A stretch of 64,000 bases of DNA from Halpernia frigidisoli (GCF_900113805.1 NZ_FOQT01000003.1:248001-312000), one strand, 5' to 3'. Counted from the stretch's first letter, positions 34,127 to 43,009 are shown. The notes: a model not told the origin generated them from the sequence alone. Program-made: numbers and translations.

Positions 34127-34984
34127 ATGAGATGGACAAATGACAGCAGTGACAACGTAGATGACAGACGTGGCAGAAGCAGCGGCGGTGGCGCACTCGT
34201 TGGCGGAGGTATCGGCACTTTAATAATCGCAGCCATTGTATTTTTTATGGGTGGAGATCCATCAGCAATTTTAGGTTCCGGCATGTCGCAGCAATCTGCA
34301 CAAACAGAACAACGAGATCTTTCTCCCGAAGAATTGAAAACACGAAAATTTGTAGAAATGGTGACCGGTGAAACCGAACAAACGTGGTCTTCAGAATTTC
34401 AGAAACTGGGAATGACTTACAGAAAACCACACGTTGTCATGTTTGAAGATCAAACAAATTCCGGATGTGGAACGGCACAGTCTGCGATGGGACCATTTTA
34501 TTGTCCTGCCGACGAAACGGTATATATGGATATGGCATTTTTTAATGAACTTCAACAAAAATTTGGCGCACAAGTGACAGAATTTACCATTGCCTATGTA
34601 ATGGCGCATGAGATCGGACATCATGTTCAGACACTTTTAGGCACAACGCAAAAAGTTGATCAAATGAGAGGTAGCGGACAATATTCTGAAGCAGATATGA
34701 ACCGTGTTTCCGTAGCCACAGAACTTCAGGCGGATTTTTACGCTGGCGTTTGGGCAAAATTAACCGATCAAAGAGAAAATATTTTAGAACCCGGAGATAT
34801 TCAAAGTGCCATGGAAGCAGCAGCAGCAGTTGGCGATGATAATATTCAGAAAAGAAGTACGGGAACTGTTAATCAGGAAGCTTTTACGCACGGAAGTTCG
34901 GCGCAACGTCAGGAATGGTTTATGAAAGGTTATAACTCTGGCGATATTAAACAAGGGAATACTTTTGACCAACTTTTGAAATAA
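34127..34984 (+). CDS. Neutral zinc metallopeptidase, YpfJ family
   Basis: A membrane-anchored metallopeptidase-like protein of 285 residues. Its N-terminus is Gly/Arg/Asp-rich (SSDNVDDRRGRSSGG) and is followed by one membrane segment (about 27-45). The soluble domain contains TNSGCGTAQSAMGPFYCPADE, the zinc-binding HExxH (MAHEIGHHVQ, near residue 162) and a downstream ELQADFYAGVWA with the likely third ligand. The whole matches the conserved YpfJ/zinc-metallopeptidase family, whose substrates are unknown. It is a stand-alone gene. Confidence 0.93.
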   Translation: MRWTNDSSDNVDDRRGRSSGGGALVGGGIGTLIIAAIVFFMGGDPSAILGSGMSQQSAQTEQRDLSPEELKTRKFVEMVTGETEQTWSSEFQKLGMTYRKPHVVMFEDQTNSGCGTAQSAMGPFYCPADETVYMDMAFFNELQQKFGAQVTEFTIAYVMAHEIGHHVQTLLGTTQKVDQMRGSGQYSEADMNRVSVATELQADFYAGVWAKLTDQRENILEPGDIQSAMEAAAAVGDDNIQKRSTGTVNQEAFTHGSSAQRQEWFMKGYNSGDIKQGNTFDQLLK

Positions 34985-35028
34985 AACTTTTATTCTAAAC
35001 TCAAGTTTCTAAAAGTAAATTTAATATT

Positions 35029-36468
35029 ATGAAAAAAATTCTGATTCCTATTTTTGCTTTTGGGTTTTTATACACCTCCAACGCACAAAATTATTGGCAA
35101 ACTCAAACAAAAAAAACGGCTAAAGTAATTCTTACCAATTCTAAAACGGCAGAAAAATTTACAGATAAGGGAAGGGTGAATTTTGAGAAATTCGATCAGC
35201 CAAAAGAAACTGATGCCTGTGTTTTCGTTGATCCTGATTTTAAATATCAAAAATTACTCGGCATCGGCGGCGCTATCACAGATGCGTCTGCAGAAACTTT
35301 ATATAAAATGCCAAAAGCCAAGCAGCAGGAAATCCTTCAGGCTTATTACGGTAAAAACGGCATCGGATATAATCTGGTTCGTACCAACATGAACTCCTGT
35401 GACTTTTCCTCAGATTCTTACATCTATGTAAAAGATGGTGACACTTCACTAAAATCTTTTTCTGTCGCACACGATGAAAAATATAAGATTCCAATGATCA
35501 AAGAAGCGCAAAAATTGATAGGAAATAATTTTAAGCTTTATTTCTCACCTTGGAGTCCACCTTTGTGGATGAAATCTAATAACAGTATGCTGAAAGGTGG
35601 CAGATTAGAAAACAAGTATTACCAAAGTTGGGCAGATTATTACGTGAAATTTATTCAGGAGTATGAAAAAAGGGGATTAAATGTCTGGGGATTGACTATT
35701 CAAAATGAACCGATGGCCACTCAAATCTGGGAATCCTGCATTTACACGGCACAGGAAGAAGGTGATTTTCTAAAAAATAATTTAGGTCCTGCTTTGTGGA
35801 AAAATGGATATAAAGATAAAAAAGTAATGATCTGGGATCACAATAGAGATTTAATATTTCAGCGTGCAACTACCACTTTAAAAGATCCTGAAACATCCAA
35901 ATACGCCTCAGGAATTGCCTACCATTGGTACGAAACATGGAATAACAGCAAACCATTATTTGATAATTTAGAGGAGACACAAAAAGCATTTCCTGATAAA
36001 TTTCTAGCTTTTTCTGAAGGGTGTAAGGAACAGTTTAATTACGACAAAATCAATGATGTTTCTTTGGGAGAATTGTACGGCAGAAATATGCTAACCGATT
36101 TTAATAAAGGAACCGCACTTTGGACAGATTGGAACGTTCTTTTAGATGAAACCGGCGGACCAAACCATGTCGGAAATTTTTGCTTCGCACCAATAATAGC
36201 AAACACTAAAACCGGCGAAGTTTTTTACACTTATGAATATTACTACATTGGGCAACTTTCAAAATTTGTGAAACCAAATGCGCATAGAATATCAAATTCA
36301 TCCAATCGTGCGGCAATTATTTCTACATCTTTTATGAATGAAAACAGAGAATTAGTCACCGTAATCATGAATGAATCTGACAAAGATATGCCTGTTAATC
36401 TTTGGATTCAAGGCCAATCTGCAAAATTATTTTCTCCAGCACATTCTATACAAACGGTAGTTTTATAG
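35029..36468 (+). CDS. Glycoside hydrolase family 30 (glucosylceramidase-type)
   Basis: A secreted beta-glycosidase of 479 residues with a signal peptide (about 1-20, ending SNAQ), a TIM barrel and a C-terminal beta domain. Retaining GH30 catalytic residues are visible: the acid/base Glu in TIQNEPMATQIWESC and the nucleophile Glu in LAFSEGCKEQFN. Other family stretches are GIGGAITDASAETL, NLVRTNMNSCDFSSDSY and SPWSPPLWMKSN. The substrate could be beta-1,6- or beta-1,3-glucan or a glucosylated lipid. No SusC/SusD or other carbohydrate genes lie nearby, so it is not part of a polysaccharide utilisation locus here. Confidence 0.93.
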   Translation: MKKILIPIFAFGFLYTSNAQNYWQTQTKKTAKVILTNSKTAEKFTDKGRVNFEKFDQPKETDACVFVDPDFKYQKLLGIGGAITDASAETLYKMPKAKQQEILQAYYGKNGIGYNLVRTNMNSCDFSSDSYIYVKDGDTSLKSFSVAHDEKYKIPMIKEAQKLIGNNFKLYFSPWSPPLWMKSNNSMLKGGRLENKYYQSWADYYVKFIQEYEKRGLNVWGLTIQNEPMATQIWESCIYTAQEEGDFLKNNLGPALWKNGYKDKKVMIWDHNRDLIFQRATTTLKDPETSKYASGIAYHWYETWNNSKPLFDNLEETQKAFPDKFLAFSEGCKEQFNYDKINDVSLGELYGRNMLTDFNKGTALWTDWNVLLDETGGPNHVGNFCFAPIIANTKTGEVFYTYEYYYIGQLSKFVKPNAHRISNSSNRAAIISTSFMNENRELVTVIMNESDKDMPVNLWIQGQSAKLFSPAHSIQTVVL

Positions 36469-36477
36469 GAAAACTAA

Positions 36478-37020
36478 TTAATTTTGCACCAGATTTTTAA
36501 AAAACTCCCAGATAACGATTCCACCGCAAACACTGACATTTAAGGAATGCTTCGTTCCCATTTGTGGAATTTCTAAAAATGTGTCATAAAGTGGAAGCGC
36601 GATTTCACTTAAACCGTCTACTTCATTCCCTAAAACCAAGGCGTATTTTTCAGACTTTTTAATTTCAAAATTTTCTAATGAAACACTGTTTGTAGTTTGC
36701 TCAATCCCGAGTATCTGATAGTTTTCCTTAGTTAAATTTTGCAAAGTCGTTTCGATTGATTCTTCATAAACCCAATCTACACTTTCCGTTGCGCCTAAAG
36801 CCGCTTTGTGAATTTCCCGGTGTGGAGGTTTTGGTGTAATGCCACACAGAATTATTTTCTCAATAATAAAAGCATCAGAAGTTCTGAAAACCGCGCCCAC
36901 ATTATGCATACTTCTAACATCATCCAAAACGACAATTAACGGAATTTTTTTTATTTCTTTAAAAGTTTGCACATCTATTCTCCCGAGTTCCTCTAATTTC
37001 AATTTCTGCGTAGGCTGCAT
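36478..37020 (-). CDS. SpoU/TrmH family RNA 2'-O-methyltransferase
   Basis: A SPOUT-fold methyltransferase of 180 residues that methylates a ribose 2'-OH in tRNA or rRNA with SAM. Its motifs are NVGAVFRTSDAF (motif 1), ALVLGNEVDGLS (motif 2) and SLNVSVCGGIVIWEF (motif 3, in the trefoil knot). It lacks the extra N-terminal RNA-binding domain of larger relatives. The ATG at 37020 is taken as the start, because the longer frame begins at a TTG inside a promoter box. It is divergent from mutS with superimposed promoters. The target base is unknown. Confidence 0.93.
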   Translation of the reverse strand: MQPTQKLKLEELGRIDVQTFKEIKKIPLIVVLDDVRSMHNVGAVFRTSDAFIIEKIILCGITPKPPHREIHKAALGATESVDWVYEESIETTLQNLTKENYQILGIEQTTNSVSLENFEIKKSEKYALVLGNEVDGLSEIALPLYDTFLEIPQMGTKHSLNVSVCGGIVIWEFFKNLVQN

Positions 37021-37026
37021 TTTTCG

Positions 37027-37043
37027 TATTTTTGACAAAATTA
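37027..37043. promoter_or_regulatory. Superimposed divergent -7 boxes of mutS and the RNA methyltransferase gene
   Basis: TATTTTTG on the plus strand (37027-37034) and TAATTTTG on the minus strand (37036-37043) are both exact TAnnTTTG matches, separated by one base. They face each other, so only one polymerase could occupy the site at a time. Confidence 0.65.
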
Positions 37044-37076
37044 AGATTTTTAAACCTAAACTATTCCTTTAAATAA

Positions 37077-39656
37077 ATGTCTAAAAAAGAAACCCCATTA
37101 ATGACGCAATACAATGGCATCAAAGGAAAATATCCAGATGCTTTGCTGTTATTTCGTGTGGGCGATTTTTATGAAACTTTTGGCGCAGACGCAATTCGAG
37201 CCTCAAAAATTTTAGGAATTACACTTACGAAAAGAGGTTTAGGCGAAACAAATACTGAATTGGCTGGTTTTCCACACCACTCGATTGACACTTATTTACC
37301 AAAATTAGTTCGCGCTGGCTTGCGTGTCGCTATTTGTGATCAATTGGAAGATCCAAAAGGAGTGAAAGGTATTGTGAAAAGAGGTGTTACAGAATTGGTT
37401 ACGCCCGGAGTTACTTTTAACGACCAAGTTTTAAGTTCTAAAAAAAATAATTTTCTGCTTTCTCTTCATAAAGAAAAAGAAAAATTTGGAATGGCTTTTA
37501 TCGATATTTCTACTGGTGAATTTTTAGTTGCTGAAGGAAATTTAGAAAAATTACTGCATTTGGTCGCCACTTTTGATCCAAGTGAAATTATTTACCAAAG
37601 AAATTCAGAAATTCCGACTCAGTTAAAAAACAGAAGTTGTTTTAAATTGGAAGACTGGGCATTTCAATATACTTACGCAAGCGAAAAATTAACGGCTCAT
37701 TTTAAAACAAATTCTTTAAAAGGTTTTGGTGTTTCTGATTTAAAATTAGGAATTACCGCAGCCGGCGCAATCTTCGCTTATTTAGTTGAAGATACACATC
37801 ATGCTCTTTTACAACACATTACCAAAATAAATAAAATTCCGCAGGAGGATTATTTAATGTTGGATCAGTTTACGTTGCGGAATTTAGAAATCGTTTATCC
37901 AACGCATCAGGAAGGAAAAAGTTTGCTTGATATTATTGATAAAACCACAACGCCGATGGGCGGAAGATTATTGCGAAGACGATTAATTCTCCCTTTAAAA
38001 TCTGTCAACGACATTAATCGAAGATTAAATTTAATAGAATTTTTCAACAAAGAAGATGATCTTAAATTTGAGATTTTAGACCAACTAAAAATGATCTCAG
38101 ATCTTGACCGTTTAATGGGAAAACTGGCGGCAGAAAAAATTTCACCGAAAGAACTCGGTTATCTTCGTCAAAGTTTAAATAACATTCAAAAAATAAAAGA
38201 ATTACTACATCAATTTCCAGATATTTTGGCTTGGATTCAGCCTTTGGATGAGCAAAAAGAGTTGATTTCATATTTAGAAAATAATCTCAACCAAGAATTG
38301 CCAGTCAATTTAAATAAAGGAAATGTAATTAAATCGGAGGTTTCAGAAGAATTAGATTATCTACGAAGTCTTCAAAATAAAGGCAAAAACTTTTTAGATG
38401 AAATGTGCGAAAGAGAAATCGCACGCACAGGAATTTCGAGTTTGAAAATAAATTTTAATAACGTTTTTGGATATTTCATCGAAGTTAGAAATTCTCATAA
38501 AGATAAAGTTCCCGAAGACTGGATTCGCAAGCAAACTTTAGTAAACGCCGAAAGATATATTACGGCAGAACTTAAAGAATACGAAGATCAGATTTTAGGC
38601 GCAGAAGAAAAAATCTCTAAATTAGAATTTCAACTTTACAGAAAAGTTTGTGAAGAAGTCATGATCTACATTGACAGAATTCAGGATAATTCGCGATTAA
38701 TTGCAAAAATTGATGTGGCAATTTCAATGTCTGAACTGGCTATTTCTGAAAGTTATACGAAACCAATTTTAAACGAAAGTTTTGAAATAAATTTACAGGA
38801 AGCGCGACATCCAATTATTGAAAATGCTTTGCCATTGGGCGAAAAATACATTCCAAATGATGTTTTTTTAGATAAAGATTCCCAGCAAATAATTATGGTG
38901 ACCGGACCAAATATGGCGGGGAAATCTGCGATTTTACGTCAAACTGCAATTGTTTGTTTAATGGCACAAATTGGTTCTTATGTTCCGGCAAAACATGCGG
39001 AAATTGGGATTTTAGATAAAATTTTCACGCGAGTTGGCGCGACTGATAATATTTCTTCCGGAGAATCTACTTTTATGGTGGAAATGAACGAAGCCGCCAA
39101 TATTTTAAATAATATTTCTGACCGAAGTTTGATACTTTTAGATGAGATCGGACGCGGAACTTCCACTTACGACGGCGTTTCCATCGCTTGGGCAATTGCG
39201 GAATATCTACACCAACATCCCACGCAGGCCAAAACATTATTTGCAACACATTATCATGAACTTAATGAAATGACGGTGAATTTTGAACGCATCAAAAATT
39301 TTCACGTTTCAATTCAGGAAAATAAAGGCAATATTATATTTTTAAGAAAATTAATTTCCGGCGGAAGCGAACACAGTTTCGGAATTCACGTGGCAAAAAT
39401 TGCAGGAATGCCTTCAAAAGTTGTGAATCGCGCAACAGAAATTTTAAAAACATTAGAAGAATCGCGGAGCAGCAAAGGAAATTCTGACAAAATAAAACGT
39501 GTTACGGAAGAAAATTTACAACTCTCTTTTTTTCAATTAGATGATCCCGTTTTGGAAAGTATTCGTGAAGAATTAACAAAAATGGATATTAATACTTTGA
39601 CGCCAATTGAAGCGCTGATGAAGTTGAATTCTATTAAGAAGATGATTGGGAAGTAG
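37077..39656 (+). CDS. mutS: DNA mismatch repair protein MutS
   Basis: MutS recognises mismatches and small loops and recruits MutL. The 859-residue protein has the complete architecture: the mismatch-binding N-terminal domain with the Phe-x-Glu element in LLFRVGDFYETFGADA, connector and lever domains, and the ABC ATPase with Walker A GPNMAGKSAILRQ (near residue 612), FTRVGATDNISSGESTFMVE, Walker B LILLDEIGRGTSTYDG and the switch FATHYHEL. The C-terminus contains the dimerisation helix-turn-helix. Length is typical. It is divergent from the methyltransferase gene. Confidence 0.98.
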   Translation: MSKKETPLMTQYNGIKGKYPDALLLFRVGDFYETFGADAIRASKILGITLTKRGLGETNTELAGFPHHSIDTYLPKLVRAGLRVAICDQLEDPKGVKGIVKRGVTELVTPGVTFNDQVLSSKKNNFLLSLHKEKEKFGMAFIDISTGEFLVAEGNLEKLLHLVATFDPSEIIYQRNSEIPTQLKNRSCFKLEDWAFQYTYASEKLTAHFKTNSLKGFGVSDLKLGITAAGAIFAYLVEDTHHALLQHITKINKIPQEDYLMLDQFTLRNLEIVYPTHQEGKSLLDIIDKTTTPMGGRLLRRRLILPLKSVNDINRRLNLIEFFNKEDDLKFEILDQLKMISDLDRLMGKLAAEKISPKELGYLRQSLNNIQKIKELLHQFPDILAWIQPLDEQKELISYLENNLNQELPVNLNKGNVIKSEVSEELDYLRSLQNKGKNFLDEMCEREIARTGISSLKINFNNVFGYFIEVRNSHKDKVPEDWIRKQTLVNAERYITAELKEYEDQILGAEEKISKLEFQLYRKVCEEVMIYIDRIQDNSRLIAKIDVAISMSELAISESYTKPILNESFEINLQEARHPIIENALPLGEKYIPNDVFLDKDSQQIIMVTGPNMAGKSAILRQTAIVCLMAQIGSYVPAKHAEIGILDKIFTRVGATDNISSGESTFMVEMNEAANILNNISDRSLILLDEIGRGTSTYDGVSIAWAIAEYLHQHPTQAKTLFATHYHELNEMTVNFERIKNFHVSIQENKGNIIFLRKLISGGSEHSFGIHVAKIAGMPSKVVNRATEILKTLEESRSSKGNSDKIKRVTEENLQLSFFQLDDPVLESIREELTKMDINTLTPIEALMKLNSIKKMIGK

Positions 39657-39659
39657 GTT

Positions 39660-40336
39660 TTAATTTATTTCAAAATTAATTTCTATATGACTTGGAATAG
39701 GAGTGCCGCGGAACATTTTGGGGATCCATGTTTCATTTATTTGAGATACGGCTTGCTCTACGTCTTTATTAAACTTTCTAGATTTTCCTTCAACATCGAT
39801 ATTCCTTACTCTTCCTTTCTCATCAACTGCAAAAGAAATTATACAAATCTTATTTTTTGTATAATTTTTTATCTTTAAATTACTTACCACCATTTTTTTA
39901 AAAATATCTTCTCCTGCTGGAAATTTTGCAGTTTCACCATCATCAGAATAAGTAATATTTAAAGGAACTCTGTATCTTGAACGAACTTTTTGACCGTTAA
40001 TTTCTGCAGGAATCCATTTCTCCTCTATCTTAGACACTGCAATTAATGCTTCAGTATTAAAACTTTCATCATCACCACTTGCTTTTATCGTAGATACAGA
40101 TCCATCTCTTTCAACTATAAATGTTATTTCACAAACGATATTTTTTTCAGACTTTATACTTTCCATTCTGAAATTATCCATAATCATTTTACGAAACGCT
40201 TCCAAACCTTTCGGAAATACTGACGGTTTTTCGTTTAATGTTTTTTGATTAATAGAGTCTTTTTTAGTAACATTTTGAACTTGCGAAAAAGCGAATCCCG
40301 AAATTAATATCAGAAAAAAAAAATAAAATTCTTCAT
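39660..40336 (-). CDS. Secreted protein with two TonB C-terminal-like domains, frameshifted in the signal peptide
   Basis: The intact frame runs from at least 40313 to 39660 and holds two similar units of about 85 residues. Each opens with FPxGxxxFxKMxxxN and continues into a TonB_C-type domain (CEITFIVERDGSVSTI ... KWIPAEINGQKV and CIISFAVDEKGRVRNI ... TWIPKMFRGTPI). Upstream, the frame encodes LILISGFAFSQ, a typical signal-peptide end, but no start codon is available in it. An ATG at 40336, correctly placed behind a -7 box, opens a frame (MKNFIFFF) that meets TGA after a run of ten T's. One extra T would join both parts. It is either a pseudogene, a sequence error or a phase-variable gene. 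There is no membrane anchor as in true TonB. Confidence 0.8.
40314..40323 (-). repeat. Homopolymer of ten T's (coding strand) at the frameshift
   Basis: A run of ten A's on the plus strand lies within the signal-peptide codons of the TonB-C-domain gene. Eleven or eight residues would restore one continuous frame from the ATG at 40336. Confidence 0.7.
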
Positions 40337-40351
40337 AAATAGTTATTTTAG

Positions 40352-40359
40352 CAAATATA
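40352..40359 (-). promoter_or_regulatory. -7 promoter box (TATATTTG)
   Basis: An exact TAnnTTTG match on the minus strand, 15 bases before the ATG at 40336. It supports that ATG as the original start of the frameshifted gene. Confidence 0.65.
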
Positions 40360-40367
40360 AATCAAAA

Positions 40368-40742
40368 ATGAGATTTGACCTCAAGTATTTTATTCTCACA
40401 ATTTCACTCTTCATGTCTGAAGTTTTAATCGCAACTGTTTTCAAAAATATTTTCCTTTTGAGAGCGTATTTTGGTGATGTTTTAGTGGTAATTTTAATGT
40501 ATACTTTTATTTTAACCTTCTTTAAACTCAACAAAACGAAACTGGTATGTTGGATTTTTGTATTTGCCTGTTTAATTGAATTTTTACAATATTATCATTT
40601 TGCAGAAATATTGGGATTTAATAATAATGTAATTGCTATGATCGTTTTAGGAAATTCCTTTAGCTGGATCGATATGATATGTTATGCAATTGGCTCTTTA
40701 TCTACTTGGTTAATAGACATTAAACTAAATAAAATTAAATAG
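40368..40742 (+). CDS. DUF2809 domain-containing membrane protein
   Basis: A small integral membrane protein of 124 residues with four hydrophobic segments. The DUF2809 pattern is clear: RAYFGDVLVVILMYTFILTF in the first half, CLIEFLQYYHFAEILGF, then VIAMIVLGNSFSWIDMICYAIGSL near the end. The function is unknown; distant resemblance to VanZ-type proteins is possible. Its end overlaps the converging lipoprotein gene by 8 bases, and its start faces the divergent TonB-C-domain gene only 31 bases away. Confidence 0.88.
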   Translation: MRFDLKYFILTISLFMSEVLIATVFKNIFLLRAYFGDVLVVILMYTFILTFFKLNKTKLVCWIFVFACLIEFLQYYHFAEILGFNNNVIAMIVLGNSFSWIDMICYAIGSLSTWLIDIKLNKIK

Positions 40743-41058
40743 GCACAAAAATAACTGCGGCGATAGCTACAACGGCTATTGCAACGGAGGCGAAAATGTC
40801 TAATTTTTTTACCTGTCTGATATTGGTTTTTTCTAACTCTACCGTTTCTCCTTTTTTATCTTTTCCATAAACTTTGGTTTCATCAACTCGCAAAACTTTC
40901 ATTTTTATAATTTGGGCGTCCTGGGTTTGTATCGTATATTTTTGATAAAGTTCAAAGGAATTGCCCTTCAGAGGTTTTTTTAAACTAACGACCTGAGTTT
41001 GACAGGAAGTTACAGTAAGGATCAGCATTAAAATGAATATGGAAAGTAGTTTTTTCAT
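40735..41058 (-). CDS. Small lipoprotein of unknown function
   Basis: A 107-residue protein with a lipoprotein signal (LTVTSCQTQ, Cys near residue 19), a short beta-type domain (YTIQTQDAQIIKMKVLRVDE ... KKGETVELEKTNIRQVKKLD) and a C-terminal hydrophobic segment (ASVAIAVVAIAAVIFV) ending at the last residues. Bacteroidota genomes carry many such small lipoproteins with a membrane tail. The ATG at 41058 is preferred over an upstream TTG that is part of the promoter box at 41071. I do not recognise the family. Confidence 0.78.
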   Translation of the reverse strand: MKKLLSIFILMLILTVTSCQTQVVSLKKPLKGNSFELYQKYTIQTQDAQIIKMKVLRVDETKVYGKDKKGETVELEKTNIRQVKKLDIFASVAIAVVAIAAVIFVPI

Positions 41059-41070
41059 GTTTTTTTTTAT

Positions 41071-41078
41071 CAAATATA
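41071..41078 (-). promoter_or_regulatory. -7 promoter box (TATATTTG)
   Basis: An exact TAnnTTTG match on the minus strand, 12 bases before the lipoprotein ATG. Confidence 0.6.
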
Positions 41079-41137
41079 AAAGATTTTAGGATGCTAAGCA
41101 ACCAAATTACACATCATAATTCAGTTTTGCTTTAATC

Positions 41138-42358
41138 TCAATTTAAATTATTTAAACTTTCCGCAATGATCCACGCTTCACTCCAGCACGCCTGAAAATT
41201 GAAACCGCCCGTCACCGCATCAATGTTTAAAACTTCACCTGCCAGATAAAAATTTTCAATATTTTTTGCTTCCATTGTTTTAAAATTAATTTCCTTTAAA
41301 TCTACGCCGCCTGCCGTTACAAACTCATCTTTGTAAGTTGATTTTCCTGTAACTTTCATTTTTTTCGCGCAAAGATTTTCTAAAATAAGTTGAATTTCAA
41401 CTTTTGTTAATTGTGAAATATTTTTATCTAAATTAATTTTTGAAACAAATAAAATGCGGTGCCAAAATCGGTTCGTAATATCAAAGATCTTTGAGGTTCC
41501 AATTGCTTTTTTAGGATTATTTTCTTTAAAAGCTTTAAATAAATCTTCTGCGTCAGAAATGTTAATTCCTAAAAAATTAACCAGAATTTCAAAATTATAA
41601 TTCAATTTGGCTAATTCTAAAGCTTTCCAGGCAGAAATTTTTAAAATTGCTGGACCGGAAAGTCCCCAATGTGTAATCAACATCGGACCGGATTCTTCCA
41701 TTTTTAAAGCCGGAATTGAAACTTCTGCATTTAAAAAAGATGTTCCCATTAAATCCTTTAAAGTCTCATTTTTAATATTAAAAGTAAAAAGAGACGGAAC
41801 TAACGGAATTATTTTAAAATTTAATTGCTCTAAAATTTTCAATGATTTAGGCGAACTTCCAGTGCAATAAACTACATAATCTGACACAAATTCATCCGTT
41901 TTTGTTTTAACTAAAAAGCGATTATTTTCTTTAATAACACTTTGAACAGATTGCTGTGTTTTAACTTCGAAATTTTTATTTACAACTTCATTTACAAAAC
42001 TATTGATAATACTCGATGAAGAATTACTTATCGGGAAAACCCTGTTATCATCTTCGATTTTTACCTCTACATTTCTTTTTTCCAGCCATTCCATCATATC
42101 GCCCGGCTGAAATCTACTGAAAACACTGCGCAATTCTTTATTCCCGCGTGGATAAAAGTTTACCAATTCCCTCGGGTCAAAACAGGCATGCGAGACATTA
42201 CATCTGCCACCGCCTGAGATTTTCACTTTCTGCAAGACATCAGAATTTTGCTCTAAAATTAGAACATTATATTTATTTTCATCCAAATTTGCTGCACAAA
42301 AAAATCCGGAAGCACCACCGCCAATAATTACCACTTGCTTTTTCTCTATCTTACTCAA
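41138..42358 (-). CDS. NAD(P)/FAD-dependent oxidoreductase, HI0933/BaiN-like
   Basis: A 406-residue flavoprotein with an N-terminal FAD-binding Rossmann motif (VVIIGGGASGFFCAANL), the family stretch KVKISGGGRCNVSHACFDPRELV and the C-terminal TAGGVDLKEINFKTMEAK ... GFNFQACWSEAW. The family includes BaiN-type reductases, but most members have no known substrate. The start appears to be TTG, since no ATG fits the conserved N-terminus. That TTG lies in one copy of a 15-bp direct repeat. It is divergent from the thioesterase gene. Confidence 0.92.
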   Translation of the reverse strand: MSKIEKKQVVIIGGGASGFFCAANLDENKYNVLILEQNSDVLQKVKISGGGRCNVSHACFDPRELVNFYPRGNKELRSVFSRFQPGDMMEWLEKRNVEVKIEDDNRVFPISNSSSSIINSFVNEVVNKNFEVKTQQSVQSVIKENNRFLVKTKTDEFVSDYVVYCTGSSPKSLKILEQLNFKIIPLVPSLFTFNIKNETLKDLMGTSFLNAEVSIPALKMEESGPMLITHWGLSGPAILKISAWKALELAKLNYNFEILVNFLGINISDAEDLFKAFKENNPKKAIGTSKIFDITNRFWHRILFVSKINLDKNISQLTKVEIQLILENLCAKKMKVTGKSTYKDEFVTAGGVDLKEINFKTMEAKNIENFYLAGEVLNIDAVTGGFNFQACWSEAWIIAESLNNLN

Positions 42359-42404
42359 AGTTCATTATTTTATTTAAACCCTAAACACATCAAAGTTCAT
42401 TATT
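42355..42404. repeat. 15-bp direct repeat in the divergent intergenic region
   Basis: The word TCAAAGTTCATTATT occurs at 42355-42369 and again at 42390-42404, a 35-base period. The first copy contains the TTG start of the flavoprotein gene on the other strand. Confidence 0.6.
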
Positions 42405-42442
42405 CCCCAAAAATACGATTTTTCAAAGCCATCTTTAATGTG

Positions 42443-42450
42443 TAAATTTG
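42443..42450 (+). promoter_or_regulatory. -7 promoter box (TAAATTTG)
   Basis: An exact TAnnTTTG match 22 bases before the thioesterase ATG. Confidence 0.65.
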
Positions 42451-42472
42451 GGCTTTAAATTTTCTAAAAATT

Positions 42473-43009
42473 ATGTCAGATTTTCACTATAAATTTGAGG
42501 TTCGCTGGAGCGATATTGACGCAAACCGACACCTTGCAAATTCAAGTTATGTAGAATATTGCGCCCAAACGAGAATGGCTTTTATGAATCAGGAGCAAAT
42601 CGGTCTGGCTCAATTATCTCGTTGGGGAGTTGGACCGGTGATTTTGCATGAGCGCTATTCTTTTTTTAAAGAAATTCTTGCTGATCAAACGGTTTTTGTG
42701 ACATTAGAAGTTTCCGGATCGTCTGAAGATGCGAGTATTTATCAATTTACGCATAAATTTTATTTACCTGAAGGCACACATTGCGCCACATCTGAAGCGA
42801 CCGGCGTTTGGATCGATACAATGCTTCGAAAAGCAACTACGCCGCCAGAAGATATTTTGGAAGTTATGGACAAATTTAAAGGTGAAAACTGTAAAGTTTT
42901 AACAAAAGAAGATCTGCGAAATCTGCCCTTCAAACCTGAAAATGTAGAAGCGTTTCACAAAAGAAATACTTTTACGTGGAAAAAAAATAAAGATGAAGAA
43001 TCAGAATAA
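42473..43009 (+). CDS. Acyl-CoA thioesterase, 4HBT hotdog family
   Basis: A cytoplasmic hotdog-fold enzyme of 178 residues expected to hydrolyse acyl-CoA thioesters. The 4HBT signature is near the start (VRWSDIDANRHLANSSYVEYCAQTR), with the catalytic-type Asp in WSDIDANRH. The C-terminal 40 residues (KVLTKEDLRNLPFKPENVEAFHK) extend past the hotdog core. thiL follows after 35 bases but has its own -7 box. The acyl specificity is unknown. Confidence 0.9.
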   Translation: MSDFHYKFEVRWSDIDANRHLANSSYVEYCAQTRMAFMNQEQIGLAQLSRWGVGPVILHERYSFFKEILADQTVFVTLEVSGSSEDASIYQFTHKFYLPEGTHCATSEATGVWIDTMLRKATTPPEDILEVMDKFKGENCKVLTKEDLRNLPFKPENVEAFHKRNTFTWKKNKDEESE

